A model generated the notes under the pieces. That model did not search any database. It was not told where the DNA came from and worked only from the letters and a program-made list of their open reading frames with translations. A stretch of DNA of 64,000 nt from Billgrantia montanilacus (lineage in GTDB: Bacteria > Pseudomonadota > Gammaproteobacteria > Pseudomonadales > Halomonadaceae): contig NZ_QPII01000007.1 of NCBI RefSeq assembly GCF_003336675.1, positions 62,001-126,000 of the forward strand, written 5' to 3'. Shown piece after piece: positions 22,583 to 31,279 of the stretch. The position numbers were made by a program, and so were the translations under genes. The first letter of the stretch is position 1, and each line of letters opens with the position of its first letter.

Positions 22583-24736
22583 TTATGTTTCGTAGAAGAT
22601 CCCCGCTTCCAGGCCGAAACGCAGGTACTCCTCCAGCCGGATACGCAGGTTGGCCTCGCGTTGTGGCGCGGCGAGGAGATGAAAGGCACCCATTTCACCC
22701 TCGTCCGACGCGCCGGTGCGGATCTCCAGTGGGCTGGCGAGGCGAAGCTGGGCATAGGCGGGTTGACTGGCGCTTTGCGCCTCGAAGCCCGGACGCATTC
22801 GGCGGAGGATTCGGGAGTGGATCAGTGCCCTTTCCGCGGCGGTGATGGATCCGCCGGCTTTGGCTTCCGCCGTGGCCACCGCCTGGTCGATGGCGAGTTG
22901 CGGCTGGCAGCGGTAGCGGCGCGGGGTCACTGAGGCCTGCGGTACAAAGCTGAAGCGCATGCAGCCCTGCTGCCGCCGCAGGGCGCGGACCGGTGCGCTG
23001 CCGTCGGTGGTTCGCGCGTGCAGTATGGCGTTGGAAACCAGCGGGAAGCTGCGCGCGAACAGGCGGCCGATGATGGTGCTGGCGACAATCGTCAAGGCAC
23101 CCGCGGGGTCGCCTTCGCCGGAGGGGCCGGATATGGCGAGCCCCTCTGCGCTGTTGCGGGCCGGCAGTGCGGCGGCGTCGACGATGCTGTCGCGGATATC
23201 CGCGTTGGTGGATTCATGCATGCGGATCGGGCCACAGATGGCGCGGTCGATGGTGAGTTCGAGGCCGCTGGTGGTGACTGCCAGGCTGGTGGCGCCCGGG
23301 CTCTGGGGATCGCCAGCGGCAGTGAACGCGAGGCCGGGGATCAGGGTCAGGTGGCGCAGGGTCATGGACTTGGGCGATTCGCCGTCCCCGGTGGGCAGAA
23401 TCTCGATGGGGAAGCCCTCGATGACCAGGCCGTTGAGCACGATCCGCGACTCGGCGCCGCCGGTGATCTGTATGGCGGCGGGCGGGCGCAGTATGGGGCG
23501 TACGTTGTTGGCCGCGCGCAAGATCAGTTCGACATCGGGCTCGACCGCGATGGCGAGGCTCTCGGCGAACACATCCGAAGTGGTGATCTCGACGATTCCG
23601 CCAGTGGGCGCTACGGCGTCGATGGCGCTCTGAAGATTCGGATGATCGGGGCTGGGATAGCGTATCAGCGTCTGCCCGGGATGGCGCTTCAGGGTGGACG
23701 CGCGATTGTACTGGCCGCCGCCGATACGGGCGGGGAAACCGGCGTGGAAACGGGTGCGCACCTCCCCGGGTTCCTCGAGGGGAAAAGCGATACGGCCCAG
23801 CGCGGGATCGACGCGCACCGGTGCGTTGTTTCCGGGGATGGCGTCGTGGGGCGAGTGGTTCCAGCCCGGCCCGTCATTGGAGAGATCGCAGGCCTGGATA
23901 TGCGCCAATGGCACCGGTTGATCGTCCACGAAGATCTCGAAGGCGCGGCCGGGGCCGTACCAGAGAGAGGGATCGGCGTGCAGCGTGCGGCGGGAGATAT
24001 CGCCGGGCACATGCTCGGGGCGCGAGATCGAGGTGATGCTCTGCTCCGGCTGGGGCAGATTCACCAGCTGGCGCGGCGCACCCAGTGGATCGAAGAGGTA
24101 GCGGCGGCCGTCCCATTCAGTCGCCGGCACGTGGATGTGGGGCATGGGGATCAGACGCCAGAGGAAGAGTCCGATATTGGCAAAATTGTGTTTGCCACCG
24201 AGGCTTCTGCGTGACCGGGTCTGCTGGATCGAACGGACATCCACCGTGTGCGAGATGTTGTCGAAGGCGCGACCCAACGGCTCCAAGTCCAGCGGATCGC
24301 GCAGGTCGGGCGTCAGGTGGTGGGCCGGCCGTACCTGGTTCATATGCTGGCAGGTGGCGGTGGTCTGGAAGAACTCCACCACATGAGCGGGCCAGCCGGT
24401 GACGTCGCGGGCCAGGGCTTCCAGCACCGCGGCGGTGCCTTTGCGACGGCGGTAGCCGATGGTGTTGGCGACTTCGGCGCGGTTGCTGATGTCGGCACCC
24501 TCGAATTCGTAGAGCGCCCGGTAGCCGATAGTGCCGCCGATATAGGGCGAAGCCCAGTCGGCGCAGGTTTCGATAAACAGGTTGTCGAGCAATTGCTCGA
24601 TATTCTCCTCGACCACTGCCCCCTCACGGGCGAGGACCGCGACCAGTGCCCTGAGCGGCTCACCTTCATCGGCGTCGCGCAGCCGATGGACGGCGGGCAG
24701 CAGTCGGTACAGGGCTTCGGGGGTGATCCGGTTCAT
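22583..24736 (-). CDS. Phage tail protein I (gpI)-like baseplate protein with extended C-terminal domain
   Basis: 717 aa. The first ~180 residues match the gpI-type baseplate family (ALYRLLPAVHRLRDADEGEP, IEQLLDNLFIETCADWASPY, IGYRRRKGTAAVLEALARDV). This part normally joins the baseplate wedge to the fibre. The middle and C-terminal parts are not gpI: about 380-620 read like a second beta-helix (LQSAIDAVAPTGGIVEITTS, LILRAANNVRPILRPP, IDRAICGPIRMHES), as if a spike or adhesin had been fused to the adaptor. It starts in a 4-base overlap with the upstream gpJ-like gene. Probable role: fibre/spike adaptor. Confidence 0.75.
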   Translation of the reverse strand: MNRITPEALYRLLPAVHRLRDADEGEPLRALVAVLAREGAVVEENIEQLLDNLFIETCADWASPYIGGTIGYRALYEFEGADISNRAEVANTIGYRRRKGTAAVLEALARDVTGWPAHVVEFFQTTATCQHMNQVRPAHHLTPDLRDPLDLEPLGRAFDNISHTVDVRSIQQTRSRRSLGGKHNFANIGLFLWRLIPMPHIHVPATEWDGRRYLFDPLGAPRQLVNLPQPEQSITSISRPEHVPGDISRRTLHADPSLWYGPGRAFEIFVDDQPVPLAHIQACDLSNDGPGWNHSPHDAIPGNNAPVRVDPALGRIAFPLEEPGEVRTRFHAGFPARIGGGQYNRASTLKRHPGQTLIRYPSPDHPNLQSAIDAVAPTGGIVEITTSDVFAESLAIAVEPDVELILRAANNVRPILRPPAAIQITGGAESRIVLNGLVIEGFPIEILPTGDGESPKSMTLRHLTLIPGLAFTAAGDPQSPGATSLAVTTSGLELTIDRAICGPIRMHESTNADIRDSIVDAAALPARNSAEGLAISGPSGEGDPAGALTIVASTIIGRLFARSFPLVSNAILHARTTDGSAPVRALRRQQGCMRFSFVPQASVTPRRYRCQPQLAIDQAVATAEAKAGGSITAAERALIHSRILRRMRPGFEAQSASQPAYAQLRLASPLEIRTGASDEGEMGAFHLLAAPQREANLRIRLEEYLRFGLEAGIFYET

Positions 24737-27555
24737 GCCATCAGCTCCAGCTTGTCCAGCGGGCCCGGGGCCAGGGTGAGTATCTCGGCCGGCAGCAGCG
24801 TGCCGTCTGCGCCCAGGCGCGCGCCCAGGGAAAGCAGGCGCGCATGGGCGATCGGCAATGTCTGCGGGCTGCTGGTGCGGTACAGCCGGTCGATGTCGAC
24901 CGCCCTCAGCCCCTCCACCTTGTGCGCGGCGGCGGCGACTTCAGAGAGACTCAGCACCTCGCCGAAACCGCGGCTGGCGAAGGAGAATGCCCGGCGCAGC
25001 CGCTGTTCGGTGGCGGCGAGCACGGTTTCGCTGTCGTAGGCGCTGTCCACCGCGACCTTGAGCCCCACCCGGAAACTGGCCGGTTGGTAGGAAAGCAGGT
25101 CCACGCCCACCAGCGGGTCGCCGAGGTTGCGCAGTGCGTCGAGAAGATTGCTGAAGGTGGCGGAGCGGGGCGCAATAGTGGCGCCGCCCTCGCCGGCGAT
25201 GGTGACAAGAATGCGTCTTGTCTCCCCCTGCCAGACCCAGCGGGCCTCGGCCCTGGCGATGCCGGGGAAGCTGAGCGCGAAATCGCGATAGTCGGTGAGC
25301 GAGACCACCCGGCCCAGGGTGAGTGTAAATAAGGACGCGTTGATACGGGCCTCTTCGGTGGCTTCGGGATCGGCGCCCCCGGCTGCGGGCAGCGGGTTGT
25401 CGGTCGCCTTGAGTCCGAGCGGGCGGTCGAGAGGCAGCGTCAACTGCCCCGCACGCAGGTTGCCGTCGCGCCCCAGGCCGCGGGAGTGCTCGACGACGAT
25501 ATTGTCGCGGCCAGCGGGAGGGCGGGCGCCGGAGATGCCGTCCCCAAATTCGATCACCGTCTTGCCCTCGTCCGTGAGCGAGGTCTTGTAGACCCGGGCT
25601 GCTGCGCCGCGCTGGTAGAGGTCGGGGACCTCCCGCCATTCCACGCCATCGATACGCAGCTGCAAGGTGCTTTCGACACCGGTCTCGGTGGGGGCCAGGC
25701 GGTGGGTGACGGGGGCCTGCTTGAGCTGGAACTTTTGGTAAGGTGAAGATGGATTGCCGCTACCGAGTATCTCGGCGGCCGCCTCGCCGTGGGCGGCGCG
25801 GACGACATTGGCGTGGATGCGCAGGCTGGTGCGGTCGAAAGCGGCGCCGAGAGGTTCCGCCAGCTCCAGGCGGGAGTGGCTGGCGTCCACGGCGACGATC
25901 CGCTCCAAGGTGGCGGCGAGCGCGATTTCCTCGGAGTCTTCAGGCGCGGCAACCGGCTCGAGCGCGGTGGGCGGCTCGACGGCGGTACCGATAAAACCGG
26001 TTTCATCACGCAGGTGAAAACGTAGAGCGGCCCCTTGGGGGACAGGGTCATCCATCAGCGTGACAATTGCACCTCTGGTGACTCCGCGGATGGCACCGTC
26101 ATCCGCTGTCAGACCGACAACCTGAGCCGTCACCCGTAGCTGCGCCCGGAGTCCGCGGAGGATCAGCTTGCGCCCCTCCGGCAGGTCATCCATTGCCTGA
26201 TCGAGTTCGATCTTGTCGCCCGCCACCCATGTGTCGAGTGGGGTCTCGGCGAGCGGAATTTCCTGGCTTCCGCCGTACACCGCAACACGCCGGTATTGTT
26301 CCGCGAACGAAGATATCTGACCGGACTTGTCCAGAGTCAGGCGGGTCGTGCGCCCGCCTATCGCATATCTCGCCTCGGTGTCCGCCTTGGCATCTTCTAT
26401 CCGGTACAGCTCTTCGAGGCCGGAGCGGAGTGAGAGCAGTGCCCAGCTGTGGGGGACAAACGGCTTGTAGACCGTATCGAGCGTGATCCCTGTGCCCGCG
26501 GCAAGTGTGAAGTGCCAATCTCCCGGGTGTTCGGGGATACCGCGAATGACCGATGGTGACGGTTCGGGGATCGGCTCTCCTGGCTCGATGATTGGAAGTT
26601 CATCGCTGATAAAGCCGAAGCTTTCCCGAATTTCCTCTGACAGAACCCGGGGATGTGGCGCGTTGTGGCCGAACAGTGAGGCCCGTTCGCGCAACTGATA
26701 GAGCGTCAGACCGGGGGTCGGTTGATTGCCCGCAGTCGCCACGCTGTCGAGAGCCGTGTTCCAGGTGATGCGGGTTCGCTGGCCGTCGGCGGCGGTTTCC
26801 ACCGAGGTGATGAAGCGGAAATCCCACAGCGTGGAATTGACGTCGAAGCCGAAGAAATCCTGGTCACTCCTTTCGCGTGAGATGAAAACGATGGCGTCGC
26901 CGACCTGCAGCGCCGGCGTGCCCTCGGCCCAGGCGGAGTTGTCGCCGTTCCCGGGCAGAATCGGACGCGTCAGGCGCGGGCGCAGTGTGTTCCAGGCGAC
27001 CCGGGCGTCGAGGTCGGCGAGGGTCTCGAACACCTGGGGGGATTCGTCCGGCCCCGGCTGGCTCTGCACGTGGGTACCGGCGGGCACCAGCAGATCGGAG
27101 ACATCGGGAGCGGCGCCGGGTGGATCCTCCATCAGGATGACGAGATCGGTTTCGGCGGCCGCGCCGGGGTGCAGGCGGTAGCCGATCAGTCGTGCGAGTT
27201 CGCCCACCGACAGCCGCTCCGTGGCCGTGCCCATGTAGGCTTCGTTGGCGAGGCGCTCCTGGTAGAACGTCAGTACATCGCAGACCGACGCCCAGGCATC
27301 GATCAGGGCGATGGAGAAGTCATCGTCCTCGCGGGTGCGCAGTTCGGCAAGTGCCGGGTGGGCGGCGGACGCGAGGTTCGTGAGCATTGTCGCCTTGAAG
27401 CTGGCGTGGTCGCCGGCACGAAAGGCGATGGCCGACAGGTTTGGGCGGTTTTCCGTCGGCTGTAGCGTGGCCAGGGCGGTTCCGTCGCAGCAGCCGCAGG
27501 GCGATGTTGTCACGCCGGCATCAGGGTGCCCGACGCGGATGGGTGCGCCGCTCAT
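24733..27555 (-). CDS. Putative baseplate assembly protein, gpJ/Pvc11-12-like (long paralogue)
   Basis: 940 aa baseplate wedge protein. Near the N-terminus is a CGCC cluster (about 20-24), then the family segment SIALIDAWASVCDVLTFYQE / RLANEAYMGTA. The gpJ core towards the C-terminus has VIEFGDGISGARPPAGRDNI and a long series of gpJ-like strands. With the next upstream gene (839 aa) it makes a pair of related gpJ proteins, as Afp11/Afp12 in antifeeding prophage and the gp6-type wedge in T4. The pair would form the ring that surrounds the hub and triggers sheath contraction. It overlaps both neighbours by 4 bases. Confidence 0.82.
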   Translation of the reverse strand: MSGAPIRVGHPDAGVTTSPCGCCDGTALATLQPTENRPNLSAIAFRAGDHASFKATMLTNLASAAHPALAELRTREDDDFSIALIDAWASVCDVLTFYQERLANEAYMGTATERLSVGELARLIGYRLHPGAAAETDLVILMEDPPGAAPDVSDLLVPAGTHVQSQPGPDESPQVFETLADLDARVAWNTLRPRLTRPILPGNGDNSAWAEGTPALQVGDAIVFISRERSDQDFFGFDVNSTLWDFRFITSVETAADGQRTRITWNTALDSVATAGNQPTPGLTLYQLRERASLFGHNAPHPRVLSEEIRESFGFISDELPIIEPGEPIPEPSPSVIRGIPEHPGDWHFTLAAGTGITLDTVYKPFVPHSWALLSLRSGLEELYRIEDAKADTEARYAIGGRTTRLTLDKSGQISSFAEQYRRVAVYGGSQEIPLAETPLDTWVAGDKIELDQAMDDLPEGRKLILRGLRAQLRVTAQVVGLTADDGAIRGVTRGAIVTLMDDPVPQGAALRFHLRDETGFIGTAVEPPTALEPVAAPEDSEEIALAATLERIVAVDASHSRLELAEPLGAAFDRTSLRIHANVVRAAHGEAAAEILGSGNPSSPYQKFQLKQAPVTHRLAPTETGVESTLQLRIDGVEWREVPDLYQRGAAARVYKTSLTDEGKTVIEFGDGISGARPPAGRDNIVVEHSRGLGRDGNLRAGQLTLPLDRPLGLKATDNPLPAAGGADPEATEEARINASLFTLTLGRVVSLTDYRDFALSFPGIARAEARWVWQGETRRILVTIAGEGGATIAPRSATFSNLLDALRNLGDPLVGVDLLSYQPASFRVGLKVAVDSAYDSETVLAATEQRLRRAFSFASRGFGEVLSLSEVAAAAHKVEGLRAVDIDRLYRTSSPQTLPIAHARLLSLGARLGADGTLLPAEILTLAPGPLDKLELMA

Positions 27556-30071
27556 TTTCCGCCTCCCATTTCTATTTCCAGGGTGCCGTGCTCGGGGTAG
27601 TTCGGGTCGTTGTCGAGCCGGGCTATTTCCAGCCGCCCGAACGCCAACACGCCATTTTCCAGCGCCTCGGTGCGGGTGCTGCCCCGTCGGCGGAAGTGTC
27701 GAGCCTCTACCGAGGCGACGCCCTCGACCGCCATTGTTCGGGCGTAGATTGCACTGAGATAGACGGCGTTGCCGAAGGTCAGTCTGTCCGGGTGGAAGAA
27801 GCCCGTGCTGCCGTCCGGATTGCGGCTTGCGCCGAGCGCGCGTAACAGGTCCTGCCGTACCTGTGAGCGGAAGTGGTCACGGTGTGCGCACACGAAAAGG
27901 CCGATTTCGAGCGCGATAAAGCGCGGCGCGTCTATCTCCAGGTCGTACCCCGCCATGCGCACCGCGTTCAGTTGCTCGCGCAGTTCCGCCTTGAATTCCG
28001 GTGTCACGGGTCGGTTGCCGAAGCGATCTACGGTGACGAAGACGGTGTGGCCGTGGCCATTCCAGCGGAAGGTCGCCGCGGCGCGCTGGACGTCGCGATG
28101 GCGTCGGGCCATTTCGGCGTAGTCCTCGGGTGTCACCGCACGTTGTTGCCGGCGGTAGGCGTAGGGTGCGGCCTGGCGGACATCTTCCATGGATTCCGGA
28201 TCCAGGCCGCCGCTGGCGGGGATGGGATTGCGAACGGCGGTGATCTCGGAAAAACCGCTGATAACGTGGGAGATGGCCCCGGCGCCGACATTGCCGCGGC
28301 GGCCATTGCCGACGCGGTAGCCGGCGACAAAGGGTGTACCGGTTGCAGGGCGGCGGCCATTGCGGTTGTCGCCGAAACGCAGCAAGGCGGCCCCATCGGC
28401 TTCGGTCTCCACGACAAAATGAGTGTGTTCAGGGAACGACTGGAGCAGATCGGGTCGGGCCTGCCACTCCTCCTGCATGGGCGCTTCGCCCGAGAGAAGA
28501 ACGACCTTGGGCCGGCGGCTCATGAGGTCCGGGTGGGTGGCGGCGTAGGCGGACGGTGCAGGCTCGTCGAAAGGGGCGACTTGCGATATCGGACCCTCGG
28601 CGAGGCGTGGGCGAAAGCGCGGCGGTACGGTGCGCGTTTCGGGGGGCGCGCAGGGGCCGCCGCCGGCCTCAGGCACCAACTGTAGATGTGACTGTGGCAC
28701 GACACCCAACGCCTCGTCCGCGATGGTCTGGCCGTGGTCGGCGAGCAGCACATTGCCGAGCGCATGCGAAACCTGGCGCTGGAGTCCGCCGCCAACGGCT
28801 TCGTCGAGCTCGGAGGAAAGACAGAAAGGGAAGGGCAGCGCATCCTCCTTGGCCCAGCGGATCTCGGTGATTGGCGCGCCTTCGAGCACGTCGGTCTCAC
28901 CCGCTTGTACCGCGGTCAGACGCACCGCGTGACGAATGGCTGGGTCCGCGTCGGCGGCGCGTCCGGTACGCGGGCCGAGGCGCTCCTCGAAGATCAGCAC
29001 ATCGCCGGGGGCGAGACTGGGATAGTCGCCGGCGAGTGTGGCGCGGGTCGCCCCTCCGGGCAGGCAGCATTCCGCGTCGGACCATTCGTAGAAGGGCATG
29101 GCGTTTTCCACGACAGTCAGGGTCTTGGCATGCAGAGACTCGAAAACCAGCGGCGACAGGCGCAGGGCAGCCTCTTCATCGTCTTCGGGAATTACCGGTT
29201 CGAAGCTGTTTACCCGGGTCAGGAAGCGCGTTCCAGCCTGCAGTGTGATGCCATCCGCGGATGACTGCACCTGAACCCACACGCGCGCGTTGGCGCCGTC
29301 GTGCATCCGGTAGTCCACCAGCCGAGCGTGACGGCGCACCGAGGAGCGCCGTCGGGCGGTGGCGAGATAGGCTTCGGTGGCCACCGCGTCCTGGGCGTAG
29401 GAGAGGCGGTCAGCGGTGTAAGCCAGCGCCTCGACCAGGGTGATGCCCAGGTCCGCCGCGTTGCGCTCTCGCCAGTCGGGCATGAGCTGGGCCATGCGGT
29501 CCAGCATCAGGCGGCGGAAGCTCTGGTAGTCCTTGGCCAGATAGGAGAGCGCGGGCTGTTCGACCGGCTCCTCGGGACAGGCATGCAGCGGGGCACAGTC
29601 GAAATCGGTGGGGCATTCGACCTTGAAGGAGAAGTCGATCTCGGAGAGCACCTGGTCGATCCCCGGCGGTGGAACCAGAGCGCCCGGCGAGACGACGAGG
29701 CGGAGCCGGTAGCCCGCGTGGTCGCCTGTGGACGACGTGCGCAACACCAGCACCTGTTCGGGGGCGGGGAGGGTGGCGAGATAGGTGATCAGTCCCGGCT
29801 CGGCCAGTGCGGCATTCGGCGCGTCGGCGCGAGTGACCCACTCGAGTTCGACGTCAGTGATGCGCTCGCCGCCGCTGAGCTCGAAGTTCTCGAGCGCCAG
29901 CGCCGGTGCGGTATCGAGGAAGCGTAGCAGCAGTGTGCGCTGCGCCGGCGTATCGGCGGGGGCCTCGCGGTCAAGTGCCTCGAGGAAATCGATGCCGTTG
30001 ATCGCCCTACCATCGGTGATCGCCTGCAGCACGCGCTCGCGCCGCCGAGGATCACAGCAGTGATAGATCAT
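27552..30071 (-). CDS. Putative baseplate assembly protein, gpJ/Pvc11-like (short paralogue)
   Basis: 839 aa, second gpJ-like wedge component. Diagnostic segments are LGITLVEALAYTADRLSYAQ, AVATEAYLATARRRSSVRRH, LRFGDNRNGRRPATGTPFVA and GGLDPESMEDVRQAAPYAYR, then the C-terminal gpJ end with FFHPDRLTFGNAVYLSAIYA. It is distinct enough from its 940-aa neighbour to be an ancient duplication, not a recent one. It has 4-base overlaps with gp25 upstream and the long paralogue downstream. Cytoplasmic until assembly; no signal or membrane segment. Confidence 0.84.
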   Translation of the reverse strand: MIYHCCDPRRRERVLQAITDGRAINGIDFLEALDREAPADTPAQRTLLLRFLDTAPALALENFELSGGERITDVELEWVTRADAPNAALAEPGLITYLATLPAPEQVLVLRTSSTGDHAGYRLRLVVSPGALVPPPGIDQVLSEIDFSFKVECPTDFDCAPLHACPEEPVEQPALSYLAKDYQSFRRLMLDRMAQLMPDWRERNAADLGITLVEALAYTADRLSYAQDAVATEAYLATARRRSSVRRHARLVDYRMHDGANARVWVQVQSSADGITLQAGTRFLTRVNSFEPVIPEDDEEAALRLSPLVFESLHAKTLTVVENAMPFYEWSDAECCLPGGATRATLAGDYPSLAPGDVLIFEERLGPRTGRAADADPAIRHAVRLTAVQAGETDVLEGAPITEIRWAKEDALPFPFCLSSELDEAVGGGLQRQVSHALGNVLLADHGQTIADEALGVVPQSHLQLVPEAGGGPCAPPETRTVPPRFRPRLAEGPISQVAPFDEPAPSAYAATHPDLMSRRPKVVLLSGEAPMQEEWQARPDLLQSFPEHTHFVVETEADGAALLRFGDNRNGRRPATGTPFVAGYRVGNGRRGNVGAGAISHVISGFSEITAVRNPIPASGGLDPESMEDVRQAAPYAYRRQQRAVTPEDYAEMARRHRDVQRAAATFRWNGHGHTVFVTVDRFGNRPVTPEFKAELREQLNAVRMAGYDLEIDAPRFIALEIGLFVCAHRDHFRSQVRQDLLRALGASRNPDGSTGFFHPDRLTFGNAVYLSAIYARTMAVEGVASVEARHFRRRGSTRTEALENGVLAFGRLEIARLDNDPNYPEHGTLEIEMGGGK

Positions 30072-30430
30072 GGGCCACCTCCCACCTTGAAGCTGGCGGA
30101 ACTCGATGCGCCGCTGCGCAGGATCTGATAGGCGATGGTGAGATGGATGGTGGCATCCACCGCCTGGGCGGTGATGTCCCCCACCACGATGCGCTGGCCG
30201 AGATGCTGCTGCAGTGCACCGCGGATCATGAACTCGGTGGTTGCCGCCTGTTCAGTGCTGGCGGGGGCGAAGAGCAATTGATAGATGCCTGCGCCGAAGT
30301 CGGGGCGATTCACCCGCTCGCCGGGGTTGGTAAACAGGAGCTGCTCGATCAGGTCGCGGATGTGGTCCTCCTCGGAGGTTTCCGAGGTGCGCTCGCGGCC
30401 GTCGAAGTGATAGGGAAAGTCGATCTGCAT
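30068..30430 (-). CDS. gp25-like baseplate wedge protein (GPW/gp25 family)
   Basis: 120 aa, the normal size of gp25/Afp9. It carries the family core IEQLLFTNPGERVNRPDFGA followed by YQLLF, including the conserved EPR-like GER and the FG turn. gp25 is the lysozyme-like wedge subunit that nucleates sheath polymerisation at the baseplate and is among the most conserved CIS proteins. It lies 4 bases after the PAAR-like gene and overlaps the gpJ gene. Confidence 0.9.
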   Translation of the reverse strand: MQIDFPYHFDGRERTSETSEEDHIRDLIEQLLFTNPGERVNRPDFGAGIYQLLFAPASTEQAATTEFMIRGALQQHLGQRIVVGDITAQAVDATIHLTIAYQILRSGASSSASFKVGGGP

Positions 30431-30434
30431 GGCC

Positions 30435-30773
30435 TCATGTCCCGATTACGCGCGTCTGGGCCTGCACCGGGATAAGCGGTGTCCCGGTCGGGGCGCAGAT
30501 GCTGACGGAGGATTGCAGTACCGCGGGCTGGCCCTCGATCAGTACCCGGGACGCTGCCACCACGTAGCTGGCACTGACGCAGGGGCCGTTGCCGCCGGGG
30601 GGGGCGAAGCCACAACCGGCGACGGTCCAGGGCGAGGCTTGGGCGACGGCGGGCTGGCCGGAGACGAGCACCCGGGTCGATGGTGTGACCGGCAGGGCCT
30701 GTCCGCCATGGGAGCAGGTTACGGTGGCACCGAGGTGCAGAATGGGACCTGACATGGCTTGTCTCCCTTTCAA
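30435..30773 (-). CDS. PAAR-like spike tip protein
   Basis: 112 aa. It begins SGPILHLGATVTCSHGGQA, the opening of PAAR-like tip proteins (Pvc10-like). It has an internal duplication: TRVLVSGQPAVAQAS and SRVLIEGQPAVLQSS are two copies of one strand-turn unit. His and Cys residues (CSHGG, AGCGF, GPCVS, SICAP) could bind a metal ion, as PAAR tips do. Its place directly after the gpV-like spike gene (4-base overlap) fits a sharp tip capping the spike. Confidence 0.8.
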   Translation of the reverse strand: MKGRQAMSGPILHLGATVTCSHGGQALPVTPSTRVLVSGQPAVAQASPWTVAGCGFAPPGGNGPCVSASYVVAASRVLIEGQPAVLQSSVSICAPTGTPLIPVQAQTRVIGT

Positions 30774-31279
30774 ATGACGGTCAGTGCGCCGTTGTTCACG
30801 GTGACGGTCGGGCCCGTCATAACGATCGAGGCACCGCGTCCGTTCTGGATATAGATGCCGGTGTCGTTGACGATCAGCGATGCGCCGGCGGCCGTTTTCA
30901 ACACGATCCCCCCGGTGGGGCCGGGCAGGTCGGTGACGGTAATGCCGTTCTGCAGCAGCGTCTGAATCGTCATGGCACTGACCCCCGGCGGGGTAAGCTG
31001 GTGAAGCGACGGGACCTCCGCGGCGGAGCCGTAATAGCAGCCGGTCCAGATCGGTGAGTCGGGGTCGCCCTGTTCGAACTCAATCCAGACGCCGGCGCCG
31101 ATGGGCGGCACACCGAGTGCGCCTGTCTGGACGCCCGATACCGGGAAACAGGGCATGCACCAGCTTGTCAGTGCCACTGCCGAGACATCCGGCACGATGG
31201 CCTGGATGCGGCCCGTCAGCATCGGGTCCACGTTATTTACCACCGTGCCGCGATATTTGCCGTAGTAGTGTTCCGTCAT
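30770..31279 (-). CDS. gpV-like baseplate spike protein
   Basis: 169 aa. The N-terminal OB-like gp5/gpV domain has YYGKYRGTVVNNVDPMLTGR, WCMPCFPVSG and VPPIGAGVWIEFEQGDPDSP (about 65-84), the classic gp5-OB motif. The C-terminus is short and repetitive in beta strands (GASLIVNDTGIYIQNG, ASIVMTGPTVTVNN), reading as a needle-like beta-prism. It should trimerise under the hub and carry the PAAR tip. Hub (gpD) and spike (gpV) are separate genes here, unlike the fused VgrG/Pvc8 form. Confidence 0.87.
   Translation of the reverse strand: MTEHYYGKYRGTVVNNVDPMLTGRIQAIVPDVSAVALTSWCMPCFPVSGVQTGALGVPPIGAGVWIEFEQGDPDSPIWTGCYYGSAAEVPSLHQLTPPGVSAMTIQTLLQNGITVTDLPGPTGGIVLKTAAGASLIVNDTGIYIQNGRGASIVMTGPTVTVNNGALTVI

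Noticed and set aside
21422-22933. 503-codon open frame antisense to the DUF6519 gene
   Set aside because: Runs across two real minus-strand genes and has no family features.
30435-30773. Reading the PAAR-like protein as a cargo or toxin carrier
   Set aside because: It is only 112 aa with no C-terminal extension, so it can only be a tip.
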